Shown here: piece after piece, positions 1 to 9,833 of the stretch | Numbering within the stretch: position 1 is the first letter of the stretch | How the letters are laid out: the number at the start of each line of letters is the position of its first letter | Assembly (NCBI GenBank): GCA_017979445.1 | Contig: CM030718.1 | Location: forward strand, 16,842,760 to 16,906,759 | Length of the DNA stretch: 64,000 bases | Direction of reading: 5' to 3' | Source of the DNA: Akebia trifoliata | Lineage: Eukaryota; Streptophyta; Magnoliopsida; Ranunculales; Lardizabalaceae | Notes under the pieces: model-generated | Database searches by the model: none | Seen by the model: the letters and a program-made list of their open reading frames with translations, nothing else | What the model was told of the DNA's origin: nothing | Position numbers and translations under genes: made by a program

Positions 1-558
1 ACCCCATCTCACCTCCCTCACCCAACTACCTATCCCATTAATTTGCTTTAAATCCCATCTACCCACACGTCAACCCATCACCTTTTCTCTCAAATCAAAC
101 ACATCTACCCACACCCCTAACCTATACCTCCCCTAATCTACCCTCATCATTCCTACAAAACCTACATCTACAACCTAAACCTACACCATCCTCTCAAGTC
201 AAACACTCAACCTCTCCCATCAACCTATCCAACCCTTCATTTCCACCCACTTTAACACATGGCATCATCTCCTTCACCCTCCCAAAATATCATCAACCAC
301 CTCTTTAAATCCTCCATTCTCTTAAACCAAATACCATTTAATCTCAACCACCATCTTAAACTTACCTCACCAAACACTCCACCCAAATGGGTTGGGTAGG
401 ATCCAAACCATTGGGTCAAAACTCACCCATTTAACCCTCCTTCCCTAAATACCATCCAATCTCCCTAAATTACACCCACTTCTCTCTCAAACTCATAACC
501 ATTCTACCCATTTTCTTCACTTCACCCCATTATATCCCTAAAATAACTCCTAAACATC

Positions 559-566
559 TATAAATA
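559..566 (+). promoter_or_regulatory. TATA box of E1 5' LTR
   Basis: TATAAATA lies 21 bases before the first ATG (587) and is repeated at 14182-14189 in the 3' LTR. The position fits the U3/R boundary of a plant Pol II LTR promoter, so transcription would start near 590. Inferred from sequence only. Confidence 0.6.
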
Positions 567-586
567 CCCTCATCCTCTTCCCAAAA

Positions 587-769
587 ATGGCCCCCAACTT
601 CTCATTACAAAACTTCTCCCCAACACTCTCTCTACTAACAACCATCATCAATTCTCACCAAGTTTACCAACTCTTTCACACAAATCCTCTACAAGTCTCA
701 CTAAAACAAAAGAAATCCCTACTCTCTCTAATCACCTCTTCCCATTCTCATACTCTCATATTATACTAA
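587..769 (+). other. 60-codon open frame repeated in both E1 LTRs
   Basis: A 60-residue frame starting at the first ATG after the TATA box is repeated identically at 14210-14392. The predicted product is rich in Ser, Leu and Thr, with no recognised domain. It may be a chance frame in a C/T-rich R region, since the two LTRs are nearly identical at DNA level anyway. I do not propose a function. Confidence 0.2.
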
Positions 770-1321
770 GGACTCAAGAAGACTCAAGCAAGAAGAAGAA
801 AAGAAGAAACAAGATACAAGGTGGGTTTGAAGCACACCCCCCTCTCTTTCTCTAACCTTCTACTCTTTTCCTCTTCTAACACCCCCTTCTTCTATTTTAT
901 TTTACCCCTTTTGATGATTGGGCCCCAAGGCTAAGGTTCATATGGGTCATTTTCACTAATGAAATGACCCTATGATCAAGCCGAAAATGAATCCCTACTT
1001 AGGGAACAAATGCACCCACGTGGCACATTTTTCACCATCTTTTAAAAAAACAAAATGATCGAATTATTTGAGGTTACCGCCACGTGGCGGGGAGGAAAGG
1101 GTGCCTAACACCTTCCCTTTTCTTCAACCGAGCCGCTTACCCAAATCTCGAGGTTTGACTACCCCTTTATCCATCGTGAGTCACTAAAGTGCAAAAAATA
1201 TCATTTTTTTGGAAAATGTACTCGGGTGACCATTCACACCCACTTCCAACTTGAATGGTGGCGACTCCAATATTTTAGTAGTTATGTCCGTCGTAATGAC
1301 GAAAACCACGTAGCTACAGCT

Positions 1322-1339
1322 TGGCGACTCCGCTGGGGA
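1322..1339 (+). other. Primer binding site of E1 (tRNA-Arg type)
   Basis: TGGCGACTCCGCTGGGGA starts three bases after the LTR ends at 1318. It closely resembles the complement of the 3' end of plant tRNA-Arg, the primer known for Ogre-type elements. Related versions occur in E2 (34256-34273) and E4 (55154-55171) on the minus strand. Confidence 0.88.
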
Positions 1340-2489
1340 GTAAAGACTCCACCCTCGTGTCAACTCGTTTATTTTGGTAAAAAAAAAAAAAAGTTTCAAT
1401 TTTTTTTTTTTTTATTTTGCAAGCTAACAATACTTGTTGTGTTTGTTGTATTTATATTTTAGGTAGGTTTCCTTTATTTATTTACTCACTTAAAAAAAAA
1501 AAAAAAAAAAAAAAAAATCTGATTTTCACGTTATTTCTCCGATTATGTCCTTTTAAGCATGTATATCACCAAACAAATGAAAAAAAAAATTCTTTTTTGG
1601 CCCAAGCCACAAACCAGAGGCAATGTGCCTCAAAATGGGTATAAAAAAATAAAAAAATAAAAAAAAAGTCGTTTTTCTTCTTTTTTGGCCAAATGGACAG
1701 TCGAACTTAAAATGATCATAACTTTCTCGTCCGATCTCCGATTAACTATTAGTGCATATCGATTTGGGGTAGAACAAAATTTTTTACCAAATGTGACAAA
1801 GTTAGCAATATTTTGACAAGTCAGAATCGGTTTTTGAGCTCATTTACTATCGTTTACGCTATCATTTTCGTTTGACGTCTCGTCTCGATACAAAATGAGT
1901 TGAAAAAAAAAAAAGCATAAAAAAAGGAAAAAAAATTTGGCCCAAGCCAAAAACCAGAGGCAATGTGCCTCAAAATGAGCACACAAAAAAAATTAAAAAA
2001 AAAATTAATTAAATAAAAAAATTAATTAAATAAAAATTTTTTTTTTTTTTTTTTGTTCAACTTGTTCCTTACATCAGTCTTGGAAACTTTTCTCTTGGAA
2101 TTTATTTTTATTTTAAGTTTTAAAGCTTCAAAAGATCAAAACGGATCATCTTTTCCAAACTCAGGGCGTACCGCTCGCCACTTTTTGATTGATCAAAATG
2201 AAAATTCAAAGTGATCATTGGTTGGACTATAAAAATAAAAATAAAAAATGAGAAGTCCTTTTATGATTAGTTCATTTGTAAAATTGGAAAAAAATGATGA
2301 AAAAAAAAATTGATTGGTTGATGATGAATGTGCGACTCTTACGGACAAATTATCTAAAAGGCTATGATCTGGCCAACGGGCCCACTCATCTGGAAAAATG
2401 CCCCGGGCGCACCCTATCCTATTTGCACACACCACTAGCACGTTTACTTTACTGTATTGCACGCTTGCATGTCCCTAATAGCCAACGTG

Positions 2490-2520
2490 GCACTAGTGCG
2501 TGCCCGGTCTCCTCGGAGAT
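2490..2520 (+). other. Leader palindrome plus hairpin, unit A (E1)
   Basis: The perfect palindrome GCACTAGTGC (2490-2499) is followed by the stem-loop GTCTC-CTCG-GAGAT (2507-2520). Counterparts occur in E2 (32746-32777, minus) and E4 (52509-52540, minus). In those two the stem is a perfect ATCTC/GAGAT with a TTCG loop. It may be a dimerisation or packaging signal, which is inference. Confidence 0.55.
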
Positions 2521-2698
2521 GCGACGTCATTCATGAAAACCACAACTCCAATCACGTACCGTAAGGTATTTAAAACTGGGGAATCAATACCGTTTGATCA
2601 GGTGATTCTGAAAGGTATATTGATACACCCATGTTGGAGCGACCTGAGCCTTTGTCCTATTGTAAGCCGCACGGTCACATGTCCCGATTGCCAACGTA

Positions 2699-2730
2699 GT
2701 ACTAGTACGTGGTCGGTCCCCTCGCGGGAT
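2699..2730 (+). other. Leader palindrome plus hairpin, unit B (E1)
   Basis: This is a second, diverged copy of unit A. The palindrome is GTACTAGTAC (2699-2708), where unit A has GCACTAGTGC, so both changed positions keep the palindrome. The stem is GTCCC/GGGAT around CTCGC (2716-2730), again matched base for base. It is conserved in E2 (32536-32567) and E4 (52299-52330). Confidence 0.55.
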
Positions 2731-3518
2731 GCGAAAACCATTTATGAAAGCTACAACTCTTGACTCGTACCCATAGGTATATAAAAGATAATCCAAGTAC
2801 ATCAATTGCACTTCTTGGTCAAAACCAGTGCCTAAGCAAGATCCTGCCCCGCTGTACCCTACTGTACGAGGGGGATAGATTACGTCTATTCTAGACGAGA
2901 GGTACTTAAGCGGGCCTTTGCTCAGCATCGTGCGCCACCTCTCAACTGGGGATCAAACTGGTTGTTTTTGGCTTCAGAGAAGTGAATTGAAGTTTTAGAT
3001 TGTCACCTATACAGTATAACAAACCAAGTCAGCACGTACCGTCTGATTGAGTACGCTTGAGGGGTATATAGGTATGCTTGGGCAAGAGTGGCCAGATAAA
3101 AATGCATTGCAGTAGTAAGATTAGAGTCTAGAAGCCTTCCCTGTAAGTCACGACTCGAACTTATCGCGGGTGTTCCCGGGTTGTTGAAAGAAACTTGATG
3201 ATTGGTGTATGTGAATGATGTGAATAATGAGATCAAAGTGTATGATTGTCCTCAAGGGTCAAAGTTTTGTTTTCAGAAATTAAAATGGGTACACCGACCC
3301 AATAAAGAATCCATTTCTTGCAAAAATTCAATAATGACCCAGTCCATCTCGATCCAATGATTATGATAGGCCGGGCCATTTAAAATGAAAATCAAATTTT
3401 CAAAAAAGAAAAGTGTTTTCAAGAAAGTGTTTTCCATAAGAATAAAGATTTTCAAAAGAAAAGTAAATTTACATTGACCTTGGAAAGGTACTGAACTATT
3501 CTCTTGTGTCAACTCAGG

Positions 3519-4691
3519 ATGCTGGCTGCAGGCAATAACCCAATCGACCAATTAGTCAAAACAACCATCACGGGGATGCACACCGTAGAGAAATTCAACT
3601 TTGTAAAATTCATGTTGAGATGCGCCTTGTACTTTCACGAGTTTGAGATAGATTGGAATCTTTTGCGCGCTATGACCAAGCGTTGGAACCCATATCTTCA
3701 CATCTTCCACATTGGGCATATGCACTTGTGTCCTACTCATGAAGACTATTGTGGCATCATGGGGATATCTACTTCAGGTCCTCTAGTCAGGCCTTCATTG
3801 AAGACAGGATATTCGGGTGACCTCGCCACAGGCCTAAACATTTCAAAGGAAGAAGCCAAAGCCTTAGTCCGTAACGGGAGATTGGATTTAGTACCCTTAT
3901 TGAGTCCATACCATTCTCGTAGTCATCCCATCAATGTAAAGCCAGAAGCTTAGAGAGCCACTAGAGATTATCGATTGTGTTTAGGAATCTTAGCCCAATA
4001 CATACTGACCTCCAAAAGTGAGGGTCAAACTGTTCCTGAGTCTTTCATAGACATAGCCTCCCAGCTCTCTAGAAAAGCCAATCCCGTACCTCTTATTCTA
4101 GCTGAAACCTTCTCAGGTTTGGATGCCATAAAAAATGGTGGGGGAAGAGATTTCAAAGGAAGTCCTCACCTACTTTATATGTGGCTCTGCGGCCGTCTCA
4201 AAATTGTGGACATTCCTTCAACCCTCGAGTATAGGCCAGAGCATTTTTTCAGGAGAAACATGTTAGTGCGTCACAACTCAGTCAAGGCTTGGGGCAAATG
4301 GTTGGATTCTCGTCTTGCACGTCATATTGGTTTGAGATGCCCTTGGTGGATGACGGACTACCCTGTTTTAGGTACCAAAGGATCCTATTATGTCCGTTTG
4401 ATCGGACTAGAGGAGACATCTTTTTACCAACCTGCTTTGATCCCAGAACAGTACGGAGTACCTATAGAGTTTTTGCTACCTCAACACAAACAATTCTTTT
4501 CTCCCGAACCATTGACTGAAAAGTTAGTGCATCTCATTGAGAAGGCGTGAAACAAACGCACCTTAGGGTATCCAGATGGACCAGCAGAGTTCAAGGAACT
4601 AGTTGTTAGAACTAAAAGAAGCAAGCCTAACTGTCCCAGCAATCCTGATGACGATCAAAACAAATCCAAGCGTCCATGTAAAAAAGTCTAA
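3519..4691 (+). pseudogene. E1 ORF1, plant-mobile-domain-like protein, two in-frame stops
   Basis: An open frame of about 390 codons from ATG 3519 to TAA 4689-4691 is broken by TAG at 3951-3953 and TGA at 4548-4550. Both fit a Trp codon changed by one G-to-A step. The N-terminal third has a WNP-x-F-x-CPT-x-ED-Y pattern typical of the plant mobile domain / DUF7745 group found in host genes and retrotransposons. The middle part has Trp-rich segments (MWLCGRLK, GLRCPWWMTDYPV). The C-terminal tail is Lys-rich and may carry a nuclear signal. Ogre elements are known to carry an extra ORF of unknown function upstream of gag, and this sits where that ORF would be. Its role is not known. The family link is by motif memory and not by a search. 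Confidence 0.7.
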
Positions 4692-4863
4692 GTCAGAGTT
4701 ATTGAAAGTTGTTATTCAATGAAAATCCTATTTGTCAAACAAATTTTCAATAGTTTAATGAAATTTCTTTCAGTTTATTTGGGGATAATCATGGCATAAA
4801 TGAATTGTTTAATGGGTTGGTGTACAAAATTCAAAATGTAATCTTCTTTTTCAAAATATTTTA

Positions 4864-5602
4864 CCGACTCCGTGTCGATGCCAGCTCCGTGCTGATGAAA
4901 TCTTTTTAATTTTACCGACTCCGTGTCGATGCCAGCTCCGTGCTGATGAAATCTTTTTAAATTTTACCGACTCCGTGTCGATGCCAGCTCCGTGCTGATG
5001 AAATCGTTTTTAAAATCTTACCGACTCCGTGTCGATGCCAGCTCCGTGCTGATGTAATCATTTTTAAATTTTACCGACTCCGTGTCGATGCCAGCTCCGT
5101 GCTGATGAAATCGTTTTAAAATCTTACCGACTCCGTGTTGATGCCAGCTCCGTGCTGATGTAATCGTTTTTAAATTTTACCGACTCCGTGTCGATGCCAG
5201 CTCCGTGCTGATGTAATCATTTTTAAATTTTACCGACTCCGTGTCGATGCCAGCTCCGTGCTGATGAAATCGTTTTTAAAATCTTACCGACTCCGTGTCG
5301 ATGCCAGCTCCGTGCTGATGTAATCATTTTTAAATTTTACCGACTCCGTGTCGATGCCAGCTCCGTGCTGATGAAATCGTTTTTAAAATTTTACCGACTC
5401 CGCGTCGATGCCAGCTCCGTGCTGATAAAATCGTTTTTAATTTTACCGACTCTGTGTCGATGCCAGCTCCGTGCTGATGTAATCATTTTAATTTTACCGA
5501 CTCCGTGTCGATGCCAGCTCCGTGCTGATGAAATCGCTTTTAAATTTTACCGACTCCGTGTCGATGCCAGCTCCGTGCTGATGTAATTCTTTTTCAAAAT
5601 AT
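4864..5602 (+). repeat. 14-copy tandem array of a 53 bp double-hairpin unit
   Basis: Copies start at 4864, 4915, 4967, 5021, 5074, 5127, 5180, 5233, 5287, 5340, 5394, 5446, 5497 and 5550, with a period of 51 to 54 bases. Each unit holds two related 17 bp halves, CCGACTCCGTGTCGATG and CCAGCTCCGTGCTGATG, followed by an A/T-rich spacer. Each half can fold with the same loop TCCGT but different stems, CGAC/GTCG and CAGC/GCTG. Within the first half, the few changes fall in the loop (5394 and 5446 copies) or give a G-T pair (5127 copy). The period is not a multiple of three, so the array is unlikely to be coding. Confidence 0.92.
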
Positions 5603-5603
5603 T

Positions 5604-6102
5604 TTGCCAGTCCCGCATATCAGCATTAGCTTCCCAAAATCCCATATCAGACCTGACGACCTATCGGAATCACCACCAGCAAAAAGGCCAAAAAGGGTAA
5701 ATTTCAAACCCGTGCGCAGTCAAGAAGACTTAGTCGTTGAGTCCCAATCATCCTTCATAGAAGGCATTGATGTCTTATTCAATGGGGATTCCGATGAAAG
5801 TCTATCAAAGATCGTCTTAAAAACAACCAAAGTGGAAACTACCACGAACCAAAAGAAAAAATCACCATTTTCATCTGGCATCGAGTGGGCATCAGTCGTC
5901 GCCCCACCGAGTTTGGGAGAAACTATACCCCCATCTGACAAAAATCAATCGGAGATCATGGTTATCTCCGAACCACCAACCAAATCACCCAACACATCAC
6001 TTTCACATCTCATCCGCCCCTCAGAGAAGGGGAAGTTCTGAACAATTGGGAGGAATTCCCATTGACCCTTGAGACTGTTGAGGCCTCCAAAAAAAAACGT
6101 CG
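5604..6102 (+). pseudogene. E1 pol N-terminal extension, disordered, no gag or protease
   Basis: An open stretch directly after the array (5604-6041) encodes a Ser/Pro/Lys-rich, low-complexity polypeptide without a CCHC knuckle, a gag core or an Asp-protease motif. The reading appears to pass through two small frame changes, near 6033 and in the A-run at about 6090, into the RT frame at 6103. There is no ATG near the start of the open frame. It could instead be the tail of ORF1 displaced by the array. This is the place where gag and protease would lie in a complete Tat element. I do not recognise a domain here. Confidence 0.45.
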
Positions 6103-8808
6103 TTAAACGAATCTAGCTTGCCCGAGGATCATAACGAGCCCTCGTCCTCGGGTAAAGACTGTTTTGAGGGCTCCCTATCTTTATTAACGAATTCGCATGA
6201 TTGTTCTTCTTATTTCAGGTATTCGAAAAGCAACAAAAAAACAAATATTCCTCAAAAAGCAAAAAAATCAAAAATTTATCAAAAGTCAAAAAAATCAAAA
6301 AGCTTTCAAAGTTGCAAAAAAATAGATATTTTTCAAAAATCAAAAAAAGAGTTTTCAAGGGATATGTCTCAATCAAATGAGCACCTAGATAAAACAGAAT
6401 TTGAAAGGGACGAGTATGATTTCGATCTTGAACTCGACTTTGACCACATGGGGATCGAAGAAGAGTCTGAGGACGAAATGGAGTACCCGCCTAAAGAAAT
6501 CAAAGACTTGGTAGAACGCCACGAGAAAGGTGTTCAGCCAAACATTGAGGATACAGATTCAATCAATCTTGGTACCGAAGAGGACCCACGAATTGTCAAG
6601 ATCGGAGCCTTATTAACGTCACAACAAAAGGAAGAAATGATCAAACTCTTACAAGATTATCAAGATGTCTTCGCATGGTCGTACAGGGATATGCCGGGAT
6701 TAGACACAGATCTTGTCGTGCACAAGCTACCAATTGCCTCCGAAAGCAAGCCAATCAAGCAAAAATTGAGAAGATTAAAACCAGAATGGACCCTCAAGGT
6801 TAAGGACGAAGTCATGAAACAGTTCGAAGCCGGATTTCTTACAGTCTCTACGTACCCTGAGTGGTTGGCCAATGTTGTCCTAGTACCCAAGAAAGATGGG
6901 AAGGTACGCATGTGTGTTGACTATCGGGACCTAAACAAGGCCAGTCCTAAGGATGATTTTCCACTTCCACACATCGACACTCTAGTCGATAGTACAGCAG
7001 GGCATGGCATGTTCTCGTTCATGGACGGCTTTTCAGGCTATAACCAAATAAAAATGGCGGAAGAAGACCAAGAAAAGACTGCGTTTATCACACCATGAGG
7101 TACTTTTCACTACAAAGTTATGCCATTCGGGCTGAAGAACGCAGGGGCGACTTACCAACGGGCAATGACCGCACTATTCCACGATATGATCCACAAGGAA
7201 ATGGAGGTCTACGTAGACGACATGATTGCTAAATCCGGTATTAAAGAAGATCATCTGGTAAATCTAAAGAAGTTGTTTGACAGGCTGAGGAAATACAGTT
7301 TAAGGCTAAATCCTGCAAAATGTGTATTCGGGGCAACATCGGGCAAACTACTGGGTTTCATCGTCAGTAGAAGAGGCATCGAGATAGATCCGACAAAAAC
7401 CAAGTATATCCTCGAGATGAAAGCACCCGTTTCAGAGAGAGATGTTCGGGCATTCTTGGGGAGGATACAGTATATTAGCCGTTTCATTGCTCAGCTTACG
7501 CTTATCTGTGAGCCAGTCTTCAAGCTACTAAGGAAAGACACGCCAAAGAAGTGGAACAAAGACTGTCAGGAAGCGTTCGACAAGATTAAGCAATATCTGC
7601 TCAATCCACCAGTCCTAGTCCCTCCTACTCTAGGGCGACCTTTGCTGATGTACATCTCGGTACAAGAAACATCAATGGGGTGTGTGCTAGGGCAACACGA
7701 TGAATCAGGACGGAAAGAACAAGCCATTTACTATCTCAGCAAGAAATTTACCGAGTATGAAGCAAAATATTCAACACTTGAGAAGACTTGCTGCGCATTA
7801 GTCTGGGCATCTCAACGACTACGCCACTATCTGCTTAGTTACTCAACTATGCTTATTGCTAGAATGGACCCCCTGAAGTATCTTTTCGAGAAACCAGCAT
7901 TAACAGGTCGCACTGTAAAATGGCAACTATTGTTATCTGAGTTTGACATCACCTATGTCACTCAAAAAGCCATCAAAGGGCAAGCAATCGCCGACCACCT
8001 AGCCGAGCACCCGTTGCCTGACTACGAGCCATTAAAGACAAACTTTCCTGACGAAGCCATACTGATCACTGAGGTTGAAGACGATAATGATGAACCAGGC
8101 TGAAAAATGTACTTCGACGGAGCAGCCAATCAGAAAGGAAACGGAATAGGGGCAGTTCTGATCAAGCCAGATGGATCCCACGTACCAATCGCAATCAGAC
8201 TAAAATTTCAATGTTCCAACAATGAGGCTGAATACGAAGCATGCATAGCAGGATTGAAGGCAGCATTGGATCTCGAGGTTGATGAAATCGATGTTTTCGG
8301 AGATTCAAGCTTAGTAGTCTATCAGACGACTGGAGAATGGAAGACCCGAGAGCAAAGACTGGTCCCTTACCACGAGTATTTGGAAGAACTAAGCTCACGC
8401 TTCGATAGGATTTCATTCACGTACATACCGAGAGCTAAGAATCAGTTTGCAGATGCACTAGCTACACTGGCCTCTATGATCAACATCTCTGAAGACTTAA
8501 TCATCGACCCTATTGAGATTGGAATTCAAGATGAGCCAGCCTATTGCTTACCCGTCGAAGTAGAAGAAGCTGAAGAAAAGCCATGGTATTCTGACATCAA
8601 GGCATATCTTGAAGATCGAACACTCCCCTCAGACGCAACGCCAAATGATAGAAGGACCATTCAGAGGCTAGCAGGACAATTTTTCTTGAGCAACAGTATT
8701 CTGTACAAGAAGTCACACCATGAGATCTTACTTAGGTGTGTGCAGGCAGAAACAGAAGCGAAACGACTAATTGAGACTGTACATGGGGAGTCTGCGGACC
8801 TCACATGA
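6103..8808 (+). pseudogene. pol: E1 pol: reverse transcriptase, RNase H and archaeal-type RNase H
   Basis: The frame codes for a Lys/Ser-rich stretch, then Ty3-type RT. Visible landmarks are VFAWSYRDMPG (about 6670), the fingers around KKDGKVRMCVDYRDLNKASP, the palm FMDGFSGYNQI and the catalytic YVDD (about 7210). A degenerate first RNase H follows. At 8107 begins a second RNase H of archaeal type with all four acidic residues visible (YFDGA, NNEAEYEA, FGDSS, ADALA). That dual arrangement is a known Tat-clade character. TGA at 7096-7098 and TGA at 8101-8103 interrupt the frame, both where Trp is expected. A one-base loss at about 8781-8787 shifts the frame into the integrase. Confidence 0.92.
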
Positions 8809-9833
8809 ATGGTCATATGCTTGCTAAGAAGATCATGAGGATGGGATACTATTGGTCGACAATGGAAAGTGACTGCTATCAGCATGTTCGCAAATGCCAT
8901 CTATGCCAAATATATGCCAACAAGATCAATGCCCCACCTTCAGAACTACATAATATGACTACTCCTTGGCCCTTCTCACTCTGGGGCATGGACGTCATTG
9001 GGCAGATCTCGCCAAAAGCTGCAAATGGACATCGTTTCATCCTGGTTGCTATCGATTACTTCACAAAATGGGTAGAAGCTGCATCATACGCCAATGTTAC
9101 TAAGAGCAACGTCATGAAGTTTGTCAAGAACAACATCATTTGTCGGTATGGACTTCCAAGCGGATTGGTAACTGACAATGCTAAGAACTTCAAAAATAAA
9201 GATATGATCAGAATGTGCGAAGACTTCCAGATCACCCATCACAACTCTGTACCCTACAGACCTAAAATGAATGGAGCAGTCGAGGCAGCCAACAAGAACA
9301 TCAAGAAAATAATCGAGAAGATGGCAGTTACATACAAAGATTGGCACGACATGTTGCCCTTTGCACTACATGCCTACCGAACCTCGTTCAGAACTTCGAC
9401 TGGGGCAACTCCGTATTCATTGGTCTACGGAATGGAAGCAGTCTTACCCGTAGAGGTGGAGATTCCCTCCCTCCGAATCTTAAAAGAAGCAGAGTTAGAT
9501 GAGACTGAATGGATTCAAGCCCGATTTGATCAGCTGAATCTGATTGAAGAGAAACGCCTTGCAGCCATTTGTCATGGACAGATCTATCAACGACGAATAG
9601 CTCATGCCTATAACAAGAAAGTTAAGCCTAGGGATTTCTCGCCAGGAGACCTGGTCTTAAAGAAGATTCTGCCCATTCAAGAAGACGCCAGAGGAAAGTT
9701 CAGACCAAACTATGAGGGACCATTCATCGTACAGAAGGTAATGACGGGAGGAGCTCTGATTCTCACAGAAATGGACGGACAAGTCTTTCCGCAACCGATC
9801 AATGCTGACACTGTTAAGAAATATTACGCTTAA
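8805..9833 (+). pseudogene. pol: E1 pol: integrase
   Basis: The open frame has 342 codons and is intact from the HHCC-type zinc domain (HVRKCHLCQ) through the catalytic core. The three acidic residues are seen in WGMDVIG, LVTDNAKNF and NGAVEAANKN. The C-terminal domain has the GPF motif (NYEGPFIV). There is no chromodomain, as expected for Tat. The domain would be inserted as part of the polyprotein, but the frame is out of register with the upstream RNase H because of the shift near 8784. Apart from that shift, this is the best-preserved part of E1. Confidence 0.93.

Larger units (their letters stand above)
1..1318 (+). repeat. 5' LTR of E1 (right-hand part)
   Basis: It matches 13621-14944 almost base for base and ends in TACA directly before the PBS. 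The first 550 bases are strongly depleted in G apart from a cluster near 387-415. A TATA-like box is at 559-566. The U5 part holds GGTGCCTAACACCTTCC at 1100-1116 and a copy of the first ten PBS bases at 1259-1268. Since LTRs start with TG, the true 5' end lies left of the window. Confidence 0.95.
1340..3518 (+). other. E1 5' leader, non-coding, with repeated hairpins
   Basis: About 2.2 kb separates the PBS from the first ATG of ORF1. It has A-rich tracts near 1490-1520 and 1980-2050, and two copies of a perfect 6 bp hairpin, GAGGCA-ATG-TGCCTC (1617-1631 and 1957-1971), each in a repeated block. A duplicated structured unit follows at 2465-2790. The stretch from about 2770 to 3200 is also found in E2 (minus, about 32100-32520), E3 (14945-15370) and E4 (minus, about 51850-52270). 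The part at 3240-3480 matches E4 but not E2 or E3. No convincing coding region is seen. Confidence 0.75.

Noticed and set aside
2584..2928. Minus-strand frame of 114 codons (and its relatives near 32330 and 52245) as a conserved protein
   Set aside because: The frames are in the structured leader. They are not conserved at the same limits or with the same ends, and run antisense in E1 but also antisense in E2, so shared DNA explains them.
5365..5586. Open frame with a repeated Tyr-Arg-Leu-Arg-Val-like motif as a gene
   Set aside because: It is a translation of the 53 bp array, whose period is not a multiple of three.
4864..5602. CRISPR-like array
   Set aside because: The spacers are short A/T-rich variants of each other, the DNA is plant, and there are no cas genes.
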